Assembly: GCA_965227335.1 (NCBI GenBank)
Contig: CBDDFV010000008.1
Location: 186,001-250,000, forward strand
Source: CBDDFV01 sp965227335
Lineage (GTDB): Bacteria > Planctomycetota > Phycisphaerae > Phycisphaerales > SM1A02
Direction: 5' to 3'
Length of the DNA: 64,000 nt
Shown: one piece after another, positions 51,816 through 60,645 of the stretch
Position numbering within the stretch: the first letter of the stretch is position 1
How the letters are laid out: each line of letters begins with the position of its first letter
Position numbers and translations under genes: made by a program
The notes under the pieces: generated by a model
Told to the model about the DNA's origin: nothing
Seen by the model: only the letters and a program-made list of their open reading frames with translations
The model's database searches: none

Positions 51816-53873
51816 TTACGCCTCGCCCTTCATCTTCACGCCGCCGCGCGGCTCCTGCTTCGCGACACCGAAGTCGTGGTAGCCGCGCATCTGGATCCCG
51901 AGGTTGTTGAAGTCGGCGTCGGCGCTCTCAACCGTCGGCTGCTGCTGGCCATTGAGGAACGCCACCTCGATGACCGGCATGTCCGCGGGATCGGCGAGGA
52001 TGTACCACGCCAGGCCGCTTGCGCCGGTGTACTTGGGATTGTTGAGGTAGCTCGATCGCACCGGGCGGAACTTGCCCGCGTGTGGGTTGGCAACGGGCGT
52101 CTTCTTGGTGGACGACGGGTCGCGCAGCTCCGTCGAGTTCATGATCTGTGTCGCCGGGACGTAGAGACCGTTGGGCACGAGCAGGATCACCGGGGCAACG
52201 GCGAGCGGATGTCCGTCCGGGTCGGTCTGGTCGAGGAACATCGTCTCGGCCTGAGTGAGCGCGTCGATGCCGAGCGCCGTGCCCACGCCCTCGGCGTAGT
52301 TGCTGTTGCCGGCGGTGAAGAACGCGGCGTTGCTGAGGAACTCGGCCCAGAAGACGTCGTTGAGCTTGAGGGCACCGCCGCGGCCGAGTCGGCGCGGGAC
52401 GGCCGTGAGCGCGTCGAGGTCGTCGTTGATCAGGTCACGACGATCGATGCCGAACATCCGGCCGTACGTCTTGGCCTGGTTCGTGTAGGCGGTCTCCCCA
52501 ACCGTCGCGTGCTTCAGCTCGCCACCAGGTGCGATCTCCTCGTACACGAAGCCGCCAGTGAGTGAGTAGCTGGAGACCTGCTTGAAGTCGCGCACAGATC
52601 GGAGCGCCGCGATGTCGCGCCAGGTGGACTCGACGGCCTCGAACCCAGCACGGAGGAACTTGTTCGCGACGTTGGAAAGAATGCCCGGGAGGCTCAGCGT
52701 GCTGAACCCGGAGGCCTGCACATCGGAGAATGCGAACTGGAGCAGGTCCTTGAGGTTGCCGCGGCTGACGCCGCGATAGCCGTTGGCCTGGGCGAAGATG
52801 AGCAGTGTGTCGCACAGTCCGAGGCCGTGTCGGTACTGCCGGTTCGCGGCGTCAAGCGTGCGCTCCGCGAACTGTGACTCGAGCACATCCGTGTCGAGGC
52901 CGCCGGCGATGCACAGCGCCGCTTCGATCACCGATCCGTCGAGGCGATCCTCCTGCCGGCGCGGTCCACCGACTCCGTTGTAGGACCGGCTCAGGCGCAT
53001 GACCTCGAGCTGGTACTTGTCCGGTTTCCACCCGGCCTCGAGCGCGGCGTGGGCCAGTTTGCCGAGGTCGTCGGCGAGCTCCGGGCGCTGGGCCAGGACT
53101 TCGGCCGTCATTGCTTGGATGCGCTGGCGACGATCCGACTCCGATCGGGCGCGGGCGGTGATCTGATCGATCTCGGCGGCCGGATCACTGGCGGTGATGT
53201 TGCCGCTGCGCTGTGAGTCCGCCGGCGTGCTTGTCGCGCTGTCGTTGGTCGGCGCGGGAGAAGTGGCCGTGACATCCGTATCGGTGGCCTCGGGATTGCG
53301 GGGGTCAGGCATGGCCTGCATCTCCTTGTGGTGCTGGGCAGCGATGCGGGCCTGCGTCTGCTGGTCCGCGCCGAGATCGACGAAGCTGATCTCGTTGAGC
53401 GTGGTCTTGTGGGCGACGTAGATTGGGCCGTTGAACTTCCGGCCGTTCACGGTTACGGCGACGTCGCGCTTGATGAACTCGAGTTCGTCTACCGACGCTC
53501 CGATGGACGCCTGCCACGGGAAGCCCTTCTTCCCGCTCGCGACGATCTCTTGGGCGGCGGCGGTGTCGCGCGATACGAGCCCCTCGGCAACGAGCTGCCC
53601 GTCTTCGACGGCGATGCGTTCGGTGTGGCCGACGCCCTCGAACGCTGAGTGCTGGAAACGCACGGGCCGGCGCTGTGTCGGGATCGACATCCCAGCGAGG
53701 TTGACGACGACGGGATACGAGAAGCCGAGCGTCCGAATCGGGCCGCCGGTGTATGCGATCATCGAGAAGCGCGGCAGCGTGTCGCCCCCGTCGTCGGTGG
53801 CCGGCGCTGCAGCCTCGATCGCGACCTCGCAATCGATTGCCAGGATGTCAGGCAGATCAGTCTTCGCGGTCAT
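51816..53873 (-). CDS. Fused prohead protease / major capsid protein
   Basis: A 685-residue protein. The N-terminal 190 residues have the HK97 prohead-protease order: RFQHSAFEGVGHTERIAVEDGQLVAEGLVS, PWQASIGASVDELEFI, then KTTLNEISFVDLGADQQTQARIAA. A Ser/Thr/Ala-rich linker (190-250) follows, then a scaffold-like coiled part and, from about residue 320, the HK97-fold capsid protein (LSLPGILSNVANKFLRAGFEAVESTW, VNDVFWAEFLSN..., APVILLVPNGLYVPATQIMNS). Such peptidase-U35-type fusions process themselves during head maturation. It overlaps the portal gene by 17 bases. Confidence 0.86.
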   Translation of the reverse strand: MTAKTDLPDILAIDCEVAIEAAAPATDDGGDTLPRFSMIAYTGGPIRTLGFSYPVVVNLAGMSIPTQRRPVRFQHSAFEGVGHTERIAVEDGQLVAEGLVSRDTAAAQEIVASGKKGFPWQASIGASVDELEFIKRDVAVTVNGRKFNGPIYVAHKTTLNEISFVDLGADQQTQARIAAQHHKEMQAMPDPRNPEATDTDVTATSPAPTNDSATSTPADSQRSGNITASDPAAEIDQITARARSESDRRQRIQAMTAEVLAQRPELADDLGKLAHAALEAGWKPDKYQLEVMRLSRSYNGVGGPRRQEDRLDGSVIEAALCIAGGLDTDVLESQFAERTLDAANRQYRHGLGLCDTLLIFAQANGYRGVSRGNLKDLLQFAFSDVQASGFSTLSLPGILSNVANKFLRAGFEAVESTWRDIAALRSVRDFKQVSSYSLTGGFVYEEIAPGGELKHATVGETAYTNQAKTYGRMFGIDRRDLINDDLDALTAVPRRLGRGGALKLNDVFWAEFLSNAAFFTAGNSNYAEGVGTALGIDALTQAETMFLDQTDPDGHPLAVAPVILLVPNGLYVPATQIMNSTELRDPSSTKKTPVANPHAGKFRPVRSSYLNNPKYTGASGLAWYILADPADMPVIEVAFLNGQQQPTVESADADFNNLGIQMRGYHDFGVAKQEPRGGVKMKGEA

Positions 53874-55338
53874 CGTCCTCGTCCTTCATGCCAGCAGGCA
53901 CCACCGGGTCGTCGGCGGGTGCAATGCCGAGAGAGGCCATGAGCTGACGCTCCTTGGCGATCTGGCGCAGTTCCGCTTCCCAGTCGAGTCCTTGGCGCGC
54001 GTACTCTCGCGCGAGCGACGTCGTGCGACTTGCAATGCGTGTCGCCTGTGCGTTCGCTTCCTTCGCAGGATCGACGTGTTCGTTGCCATCCCAGAACCAC
54101 TGGTGGCATCGAGTGTGTGTGGCGGCGCCGCGCATCCGCATCGACTGTGGAAGCAGACCCTCGACGAGGACCGCCTCCTGTAGCCACGCGGCGAAGATCC
54201 GGTCGAGCACCGTGCGCTCGATGTGCGCCTGCTCGATGCGGTTGCTCTTGAAGTATGTCTGGTGATCGAGGCGGCCGGAGGCGTAGTTGTAGCCAGAGGA
54301 GTTGCCGGCCGCGACGTTGAACGGCATGTTCAGACAACGGGCGATCTCGTTGAGGATCTCCCGCTTGAACTCAGCGTAGGTCGTCGCGGGCTGCTCAGCT
54401 TTGAGCTGCGCCATCTTCCAGCCGCCAGGCATCGTGAGCAGCATGCGCTGCTCCAGCTCGATGGCGTCCATCGGTTCGACGTCTTCCGCTTCGCCGTTGG
54501 CCGGCGCATCGGTGTAGAGCACGCCGGCGAAGTCGGCGGCGGTCTCGGCTGCCGCGATGACTGCCAGCGTGAAGCGGCGGAGCTGCGCGAACAGTGGCAA
54601 CGCCGGCGTGATGTCGGGGATACCGCGACTCTGACCAGGCCGATCAGCCCGGAAGTAGTGCACGATGACGTCGGCGGAAATGCGGTCGTACTGGAGTCCG
54701 CTCACCCAGCGAAGGTCGCCGGGGTGCTGCTTGAGCACGTGGTACTCGAGTGGGTTGCCGACTTCATCGAAGACGATGCCATCGATGGCCTTGGCGTCGC
54801 TCGTCCGGAGGTCCGGGGTCGCGACTTGATCAGCCTCGATCAGCCGGACGTCGAGCTGCACTGGCGACCCATGATGAGGATTGCGGGCAAGCAGAACGAA
54901 GCTCTCGCCAGACTCGGCACGCGCCATGCGCATGGTGCGCAGCTTCGGCGCGAGGCCGGCGGCGCAGGCCCACTCTGAGAAGGCCGCCTCGATGCGCCGG
55001 TCCGCCTCCGGATCTCCGGTGAGCATCTGAAGCCGAGGGCCGGTTCCCACGACGTCATTCGCAAGCGTGCAGACGATGCCACGGGCGTAGCTGTTGTTGG
55101 CGACCTCGTACCGTGCTCGATTGCGAAGGACACGGCGGACGTCGGGGCTGGCAGCTGCGTCGGCGCTCAGGCCGTCCGCATTCGCCCAATGGCGGCGGTT
55201 CCCGTCCGTGGTCACCGCCGCGTCGTACCGGGCGCGGAGGCCCGGAAGGCGATGCAGCGGGACGGCCACGGTGGCAGCGGGCGCCGGAGTGGGCGTCGGC
55301 GCGTCCTTCCTCCGAGATGGGCGGAAGAGTCGCAGCAT
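53857..55338 (-). CDS. Phage portal protein, lambda family
   Basis: A 493-residue protein from the ATG at 55338. The core includes LPGLRARYDAAVTTDGNRRHWANADGLSADAAASPDVRRVLRNRARYEVANNSYARGIVCTLANDVVGTGPRLQ and EILNEIARCLNMPFNVAAGNSSGYNYASGRLDHQTYFKSNRIEQAHIE, typical of lambda gpB portals. It makes the dodecameric DNA entry and exit channel and anchors the terminase. The stop lies inside the protease-capsid gene. Confidence 0.92.
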   Translation of the reverse strand: MLRLFRPSRRKDAPTPTPAPAATVAVPLHRLPGLRARYDAAVTTDGNRRHWANADGLSADAAASPDVRRVLRNRARYEVANNSYARGIVCTLANDVVGTGPRLQMLTGDPEADRRIEAAFSEWACAAGLAPKLRTMRMARAESGESFVLLARNPHHGSPVQLDVRLIEADQVATPDLRTSDAKAIDGIVFDEVGNPLEYHVLKQHPGDLRWVSGLQYDRISADVIVHYFRADRPGQSRGIPDITPALPLFAQLRRFTLAVIAAAETAADFAGVLYTDAPANGEAEDVEPMDAIELEQRMLLTMPGGWKMAQLKAEQPATTYAEFKREILNEIARCLNMPFNVAAGNSSGYNYASGRLDHQTYFKSNRIEQAHIERTVLDRIFAAWLQEAVLVEGLLPQSMRMRGAATHTRCHQWFWDGNEHVDPAKEANAQATRIASRTTSLAREYARQGLDWEAELRQIAKERQLMASLGIAPADDPVVPAGMKDEDDDRED

Positions 55339-55340
55339 CG

Positions 55341-55568
55341 TCAACCTGTCGTCCCGTGAGGGATGGCCCGGGTGATCTTGATCCCCAGGCCCTTCTTCTT
55401 GACCGCGTCCTTCGAGTTCAGGTAGCGGTCTGCTTCGATTTGATCGGTGAGACCGTGCTGCTCGACGCTGCCGGCATCGCCCGACGCGCGCTTCGGTCCC
55501 GAAGCGTTGTCTTTGATGGCATCCTTGAGGTCGTCGGGCAAGGGTGTGATCTCCGAACGACGACACAT
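55341..55568 (-). CDS. Small prophage protein before portal (gpW-like position)
   Basis: A 75-residue protein, 2 bases upstream of the portal start. DLKDAIKDNASGPKRASGDAGSVEQHGLTDQIEADRYLNSKDAVKKKGLGIKITRAIPHGTTG is a recurrent conserved sequence type in prophages beside terminase and portal genes. The position corresponds to the lambda W head-tail joining gene, but the sequence similarity to gpW was not established. Confidence 0.6.
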   Translation of the reverse strand: MCRRSEITPLPDDLKDAIKDNASGPKRASGDAGSVEQHGLTDQIEADRYLNSKDAVKKKGLGIKITRAIPHGTTG

Positions 55569-55700
55569 CTCGCCGCTACGGGTGACCTATGCCCTTCGAT
55601 CACAGACTGCTCGCCGCGCGCACGCTCCCGCCCGAGATCGGTACGGATCTGTACTCCGGTGCCGCTGGCGCTACTCAGATCGGGGAACTAGAATCTGGCA

Positions 55701-56180
55701 ATGGACCCCGCTGAGTTCTCCTCGCATTCTGACTCAGACCTCCTGCGCCTCCACGCTCGGGCAATCGAGGAGCTGAAGCGACGAGGTGTCCTGCGGACGA
55801 AGAACAACCCCGTTGGTGACTACGCCGAGTGGCTCGTCGCCGACCGCATGGGGATGACGCTCGAGACGAAGTCGAACGCCGGATTCGACGCTGTGGATGC
55901 GGACGGCGTGCGATACCAGATCAAGGCGCGTCGTGTGACCCCCGACAACGGATCGAGGCAACTCGGCGTGATCCGTAAGCTGGACGCGGCGGACTTTGAT
56001 CAGCTGCTCGGGATCCTGTTTGACGCAGAGTTCGCGGTGATGGCCGCATACCTGATACCGCACGTCGTCGTTCCGGAGTACGCCACCTTCAAGCCGCACC
56101 CGAACGGGCACATCCTTCACCTGCGAGGCAAGGTGCTCGAGGATCCTCGCGTTCGCGACATCACGTCCAAGCTCCAGTGA
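55701..56180 (+). CDS. Plus-strand prophage cargo gene, PD-(D/E)XK-like nuclease fold
   Basis: A 159-residue protein coded against the late operon. VGDYAEWLVADRMGMTLETKSNAGFDAVDADGVRYQIKARRVTPD has an N-terminal Glu, then Asp and QxK (FDAVDADGVRYQIKARR), which is the layout of PD-(D/E)XK nucleases with Gln in place of Glu. The remaining part (LLGILFDAEFAVMAAYLIPHVVVPEY) is alpha-beta. Catalysis is unproven. As a lone inverted gene between terminase and portal blocks it is a typical lysogenic-conversion or defence cargo gene. Confidence 0.65.
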   Translation: MDPAEFSSHSDSDLLRLHARAIEELKRRGVLRTKNNPVGDYAEWLVADRMGMTLETKSNAGFDAVDADGVRYQIKARRVTPDNGSRQLGVIRKLDAADFDQLLGILFDAEFAVMAAYLIPHVVVPEYATFKPHPNGHILHLRGKVLEDPRVRDITSKLQ

Positions 56181-56378
56181 TCACGCGGAGCCATGGTCGC
56201 CGAGCAGCCGCTCCGTCGTCGTGACGCGGCGCCCGCAGTATCGGCACTCTCGAACTCGACGGATCTGCCGGCTCCGACGGCGCGTGTAGACGACGGGCAG
56301 ATGGCGGCAGCCGCATCGCGGGCATTCGAGGCCCTGCGGAGGCGAGGTCGTCGGGATGGTCGAGTCGCGAGGCTTCAT
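56181..56378 (-). CDS. Zinc-ribbon phage protein (NrdR-like ribbon)
   Basis: A 65-residue protein whose ATG overlaps the terminase stop (ATGA). LECPRCGCRHLPVVYTRRRSRQIRRVRECRYCGRRVTTTERLLG is a zinc ribbon with two CxxC knuckles, laid out as in the N-terminal domain of NrdR repressors (CPxC...RRRRECxxCxxRFTTYER). The ATP-cone domain of NrdR is absent. It could bind nucleic acid in packaging or transcription control. Confidence 0.7.
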   Translation of the reverse strand: MKPRDSTIPTTSPPQGLECPRCGCRHLPVVYTRRRSRQIRRVRECRYCGRRVTTTERLLGDHGSA

Positions 56379-58651
56379 CGGCGGCCCCGCTGTAGATCGG
56401 AGAGTCGCAGCCGAGCCTTCGGACTGCGCGGACCAGCATCGGCGAAGAGGGTAGCGCCCTGGATCGACGCCGCGACGGCTGCCCCAACGATGCAGTCGAG
56501 CCAGTGGTTGTCGAGCCCGCCGGCGCGCAGCTTCCATTCATCAACAGTTCGGCCACGGCCCTCCGTCTTGACGCGGTACTCAGCAGTCAGGTGATCCGCC
56601 AGAAGGCGATGCGGCTCCGGTTTGCGACCGAACAATGAAAGGCATCCGGGATCACCGATCGGCACGGCGAGCCGCGCCTGGATGAACGACTTCCAGAAGT
56701 TCGTGTCGTAGACGACGTGCCGAACGGCTCGCTTGCCGGCGACATTCGGAATTCGCCAGTTGTGACCGACGCGATCACCGCGCTTGCGCTTGTACTCGCT
56801 GAACGGGATACTCGACGCACCGACGTAGCGACCGTGTGACGGGAGGACGACGCCTGCATGCGCAGACTGACGGCAGAACTGATAGACGACATCGGTCGAG
56901 GCTCCCCAGTTGGCGTCGATGAGGCAACGATCGATGCGGACCATCGCGCCGTCGTCCCTGCGCCATTCCCGCCCGAGCAATGACTCTGTCAGGCGTTCGA
57001 GCCCGGCGTAGATCGCGCCTTCCTGTCCGGCCCGCGGGGCTGCCATGGCAAGGGTGCGACGAACCTCTCGGAGCGTGAAGTACTCCAGCTTCTGATCAGG
57101 CTCCGTGCCGTACTCGATGACGTACCCGGTGAAGTCGTCCGTCCATGACGCGACCAGATAGAAGAGCACGCCTCCCTGAACGTCGATGAACAAGGTGAGG
57201 TGCGAGCAGTCGATCGGAATCGCGCCACGCATGAGACCGTTGGTCTTGCACGCGATCGCGTCGGCGGTCAGGAGGTCATCGTCGGGCTCGTCCTCGGGCA
57301 GCGGCTCGTTCTGATACTCCGCCCAGAATGCTGCCTCGTCCTGCAGCTTCAGGTTCATGGCATGCTGGATGGCCGACAGTTCGTCGTGATTGAAGCGTGC
57401 CGGCCATGCGATGGCCGCACCCTCGTCCATCGCGATTCGGTTCTCGCCGTAGAACGCCGTGGCACGCCGGAGACCCTCGTCATTCCGTAGACCCTCAGCG
57501 CGAAGCTCGGCGTACCTAGACCACAACGCCTCGTTGGTCGGGAATGCATTCACCATCCGCGTCCGTTCGCCTTGCCACTGCGGGTGCTTCTCGCGATCGA
57601 GCAATCGGTCGGCCATGTCTTCGGGGCGAACGACGGTGATGGTCATGAGACCAGCGATCTTCTTCCCAGGGCCGCCGAGACCAAGGATGGCCCCCGCGAG
57701 GGTCCGTTCGCGGGTTGCGCACTGCGAGGGTGAGCGAGCGGACTCGTCCGTTTGCGGGTCGTCGATCAGAACGAGCGATGGCCGTACAGACTGACCGTCC
57801 GCCCGCTTGTGCTTCATGCCACGAATCCGGCCAGTGATCCCAGCCACCCGGATGATGGCACCGCTGGCTTTCGACCCGTCGATGGTGGGTAGAACGATCT
57901 CCTTCGCCGTCCAGCCGATGTTCGTCGCCTTGCCCTGGAACAACTGACCGCCGGCGCGCTGGTGGATGCCTTCAAGGCTGTGGATCGGGTAGACGACTTC
58001 CGGGAAGTCCGCGAGCAGCAGTTCATTGTTCTCAAGCTCGGCCTTGATCGAATCCAGCATGTTGGCCGCGTGGTCCTCGTCGGCGCCGATGAGGCATACG
58101 AACTCGCGGGCGCCGATGAGAATCGCCCACAGACAGGCAATCTCGCAAAGCGTGGTCTTCCCGCTGCCCCGGGGCATGGCCATCGCGAAGAGACCGCCCT
58201 CGAGCACCGCCTGCTCAATCTTCGCGATGACCTTGAGGTGGTCCTCCGACCAATCGAGCGTGAAGGTCTGTGGGAAGTAGGTCTCGCAGAAACAGCGGAA
58301 GTCCTGCTCCGCCGCGGCCTTCCTCTGGGCATCCGCGACGCCTGGCAGCTCGCCGATGTTCCGCCCGGACAACGAGAGCGCCATGCTGCGGTCGCGGGCG
58401 CGCTCGCGCTGGGCGTCGTAGCCGGCCAGTCCCTCGACTTCGGGTTCCGGGCGGTGGTGCTCCTGGACCAGCCAGGCGACGTACCGCAGCAGATCCACTC
58501 GACCGGAGTCGGTCGATGACGCAACGCGCATTCCGGCGCGCGTGCGATGCCGGCGCAAGTGGCGCTCGTCGATGACTTCGCCCAGCGGCGTGGAGTTCAG
58601 GAGCTGGGCAAGCTCACTCTGGCGCAGATTGCGAGGATCAATCGCCACCAC
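56375..58651 (-). CDS. Terminase large subunit (GpA-like) with N-terminal extension
   Basis: A 758-residue protein from a GTG start. The Walker A motif AMPRGSGKTTLCEIA (158-172), the Walker B SLVLIDDPQTDESARS, and the endonuclease domain in the second half (VLFYLVASW, DANWGASTDVVYQF, HWLDCIVGAAVAAS) follow the phage packaging-ATPase order. The first 70 residues (LRQSELAQLLNSTPLGEVIDERHLRRHR...VDLLRYVAWLVQEHH) look like a DNA-binding module similar to the small gene upstream. It cuts and packages phage DNA with the portal. It is followed by an ATGA-coupled zinc ribbon gene. Confidence 0.9.
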   Translation of the reverse strand: MVAIDPRNLRQSELAQLLNSTPLGEVIDERHLRRHRTRAGMRVASSTDSGRVDLLRYVAWLVQEHHRPEPEVEGLAGYDAQRERARDRSMALSLSGRNIGELPGVADAQRKAAAEQDFRCFCETYFPQTFTLDWSEDHLKVIAKIEQAVLEGGLFAMAMPRGSGKTTLCEIACLWAILIGAREFVCLIGADEDHAANMLDSIKAELENNELLLADFPEVVYPIHSLEGIHQRAGGQLFQGKATNIGWTAKEIVLPTIDGSKASGAIIRVAGITGRIRGMKHKRADGQSVRPSLVLIDDPQTDESARSPSQCATRERTLAGAILGLGGPGKKIAGLMTITVVRPEDMADRLLDREKHPQWQGERTRMVNAFPTNEALWSRYAELRAEGLRNDEGLRRATAFYGENRIAMDEGAAIAWPARFNHDELSAIQHAMNLKLQDEAAFWAEYQNEPLPEDEPDDDLLTADAIACKTNGLMRGAIPIDCSHLTLFIDVQGGVLFYLVASWTDDFTGYVIEYGTEPDQKLEYFTLREVRRTLAMAAPRAGQEGAIYAGLERLTESLLGREWRRDDGAMVRIDRCLIDANWGASTDVVYQFCRQSAHAGVVLPSHGRYVGASSIPFSEYKRKRGDRVGHNWRIPNVAGKRAVRHVVYDTNFWKSFIQARLAVPIGDPGCLSLFGRKPEPHRLLADHLTAEYRVKTEGRGRTVDEWKLRAGGLDNHWLDCIVGAAVAASIQGATLFADAGPRSPKARLRLSDLQRGRR

Positions 58652-58877
58652 GGGATCGGCCTCCGCGTGCGGCCAACTGACGCACGAGCCAGGCGGCGTA
58701 GTGCACCAGATTCATGGTGCCATCTGCGTTGGTCGGTGCGCCGCTGTCGATGTCGGCCAGTAGCGAGTCGTCGTCGATGCGAATGCCGGAGGCCGCTGAC
58801 AACAGGCGCGCAAGATCTGCCGGCGCGACGGCGGCCGGGTTCAGTTGCCCCTGTTTGACATCGGGTTCCGCCGTCAC
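58638..58877 (-). CDS. Small terminase-like DNA-binding protein (putative small subunit)
   Basis: A 79-residue protein from a GTG at 58877, overlapping the terminase start by 14 bases. APADLARLLSAASGIRIDDDSLLADIDSGAPTNADGTMNLVHYAAWLVRQLAARG repeats the order of the terminase N-terminus (SELAQLLN...VDLLRYVAWLVQEH). This suggests a common origin and a small-terminase or recognition function. No HTH is certain. Confidence 0.55.
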   Translation of the reverse strand: MTAEPDVKQGQLNPAAVAPADLARLLSAASGIRIDDDSLLADIDSGAPTNADGTMNLVHYAAWLVRQLAARGGRSRGGD

Positions 58878-58981
58878 GCCGCCCTCCGCGAGAAGTTGCC
58901 CACATCCGTCGAATCCTCGCGATGTGGCCTTGATGTCTTCGCCAGCTCATGCCCTTGTGTGCGTGAAAGGACCACATCGCC

Positions 58982-59218
58982 ATGCGACACGACGACATCA
59001 ACCGACGCCTCGAAGAGATCGCCAAGGCCGTGCTCGACGTTCCGACGCTCGAGACCCGGCGCAGCGACAGCCTGGACTTCCACGACGTCGCCGTCTGGTC
59101 CATCCGAGACGCGCTGCTCGCGGCGTACCACGCGGGGAGAAAGAGCGGACCGACACCACGCTCCGCTCCGTGTCCGCGATGCGGATCGGAAGTCACCGTC
59201 CACCAGATCACGACCTGA
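58982..59218 (+). CDS. Small plus-strand prophage protein (DUF6900-like)
   Basis: A 78-residue protein. IAKAVLDVPTLETRRSDSLDFHDVAVWSIRDALLAAYHAGRKSG resembles the short DUF6900 proteins of phages and planctomycetes. A CxxC (CPRCGSEVTVH) near the end may bind zinc. First gene of a plus-strand group transcribed away from the late operon; the divergent 104 bases (58878-58981) should hold both promoters. Confidence 0.65.
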   Translation: MRHDDINRRLEEIAKAVLDVPTLETRRSDSLDFHDVAVWSIRDALLAAYHAGRKSGPTPRSAPCPRCGSEVTVHQITT

Positions 59219-59263
59219 GCCCGCCGCGAACTCGCGGCGGGTTGTCGTTCCAGGAGGAACCAC

Positions 59264-59605
59264 ATGCCCCGCAAGACCACGACAACCGACGACGCAGTCC
59301 GCGAGATCGCGGCGCTGCAGCAACAGCTGGCTGACCTCATCAACGAGGCCGCCCGGAAGGCCGAGCGCCTCGAGGTCGTGATCGCCGAGAAGACGGACGC
59401 GCTCAGGCGCACCATCGAAGCCGACCGCCGTGGGCAAACCGCCAGCACGGTCGCCCAGGCGCTGCCCGAGCATCGCGTCAACGTCGGCGAGCTCTGCAGC
59501 CGCTTCTCCGATGCGCTCGAGCGGCGTGGACACACCGTCTTTCCCCATCGATACGAACCGATCCGCGCCGAGTGGGCGCTGGTCACCAATATGAACCGCG
59601 ACTGA
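59264..59605 (+). CDS. Prophage hypothetical protein with coiled-coil start
   Basis: A 113-residue protein with an AGGAGG-type ribosome-binding site. MPRKTTTTDDAVREIAALQQQLADLINEAARKAERLEVVIAEKTDALRRTIEADR is a coiled coil; the rest (GELCSRFSDALERRGHTVFPHRYEPIRAEWALVTN) is short and unassigned. Confidence 0.6.
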   Translation: MPRKTTTTDDAVREIAALQQQLADLINEAARKAERLEVVIAEKTDALRRTIEADRRGQTASTVAQALPEHRVNVGELCSRFSDALERRGHTVFPHRYEPIRAEWALVTNMNRD

Positions 59606-59626
59606 GTCGCAGAAGGAGTCCATGCC

Positions 59627-60280
59627 ATGAAGAAGGCAGACATCAAGATCGGAACGACCTACCTCGCCAAGGTCACGAACCGCCTGGTGCAAGTGCGCAT
59701 CGACGCGGAGAACGCCGGCGGCGGCTGGGACGCGACGAACCTCACGACGAAGAAGAAGGTCCGCATCAAGACCGCGGGTCGCCTGCGGGAGAGCAAGGGC
59801 GCGCTGAAGGCCATCGCAGCCGCGGATCAGGAGAACGCCCGCGTCCGGGACGAGCGGAAGGCGAGCAAGGACGGCCAGACCGCCAGCGAGCGGGCGATGG
59901 GCCGGACCAACAAGACCACGAAGGCTCCACGGGCCAAGACGGCCGCGACTCCCGCGAAGGACAAGGCGAAGGCGGGCACTCCCACGAAGACGACGAAGGG
60001 CGCGACACGTGCCAAGCCCGCGGGCGACGCGCCCGACAAGGCGACGAAGCGCACCGGCATCCTCGACGCCGCCGCCCAGATCCTGGCGAAGGCCAAGGAG
60101 CCGATGGGCTGCAAGGACATCGTCGAGCAGGCCATCGCGAAGAAGCTCTGGTCCACGAGCGGCAAGACGCCGTCCGCGACGCTCTACGCCGCGATCATTC
60201 GCGAAATCTCGAAGAAGGGGAAGGACGCTCGCTTCGAGAAGGTCGATCGCGGCCGCTTCCAGCTTCGGAAGGGAGCGTGA
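59627..60280 (+). CDS. HARE-HTH-like protein with Lys/Ala-rich linker
   Basis: A 217-residue protein. A small N-terminal beta domain (IKIGTTYLAKVTNRLVQVRIDAEN) is joined by a Lys/Thr/Ala-rich linker (80-150, e.g. TKAPRAKTAATPAKDKAKAG) to a C-terminal winged helix: GILDAAAQILAKAKEPMGCKDIVEQAIAKKLWSTSGKTPSATLYAAIIREISKKGKDARFEKVDRGRFQLRKG. This is the HARE-HTH fold, shared with RNA polymerase delta and chromatin proteins. Likely role: phage DNA-binding regulator or nucleoid-type protein. Confidence 0.8.
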   Translation: MKKADIKIGTTYLAKVTNRLVQVRIDAENAGGGWDATNLTTKKKVRIKTAGRLRESKGALKAIAAADQENARVRDERKASKDGQTASERAMGRTNKTTKAPRAKTAATPAKDKAKAGTPTKTTKGATRAKPAGDAPDKATKRTGILDAAAQILAKAKEPMGCKDIVEQAIAKKLWSTSGKTPSATLYAAIIREISKKGKDARFEKVDRGRFQLRKGA

Positions 60281-60283
60281 TCG

Positions 60284-60640
60284 ATGACGCACGCGACCGA
60301 CCGCATCGAGCACTTCTCCGTCGCCGATGATCACCTGGTCCGCTCGGTCGTACCGCAGCGCGGCGAGCCGTACGAACATCGATGTCCACGAGCGTCCTAC
60401 GAGAGCATCGCCCACGCAGCGGAGCTGTTCAGCGCTGAAACCGGCGATCCGGGATTCACGCTTGAGGAGTTGGCCACTGCGGCCGCCACGCCCAGCACGC
60501 AGACTGCGGTGGCGCTGGCGTTCATGAAGGAACGCGGCTGCGTCGTCACGCGCTACCGGCGCAACTACGCGGCCGGACGGTGCCTCTTCGAAGACGCGAT
60601 GATCGAGTACCACGCGCTTCGCGAGAAGGGATCCGAGTAG
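60284..60640 (+). CDS. Prophage hypothetical protein
   Basis: A 118-residue protein 3 bases after the HARE gene. The central part, ELFSAETGDPGFTLEELATAAATPSTQTAVALAFMKERGCVVTRYRRNYAAG, reads as a winged-helix-like element in which a regulatory or DNA-binding role is plausible. Convergent with the methyltransferase gene, whose stop is 5 bases away. Confidence 0.55.
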   Translation: MTHATDRIEHFSVADDHLVRSVVPQRGEPYEHRCPRASYESIAHAAELFSAETGDPGFTLEELATAAATPSTQTAVALAFMKERGCVVTRYRRNYAAGRCLFEDAMIEYHALREKGSE

Positions 60641-60645
60641 GCGCA

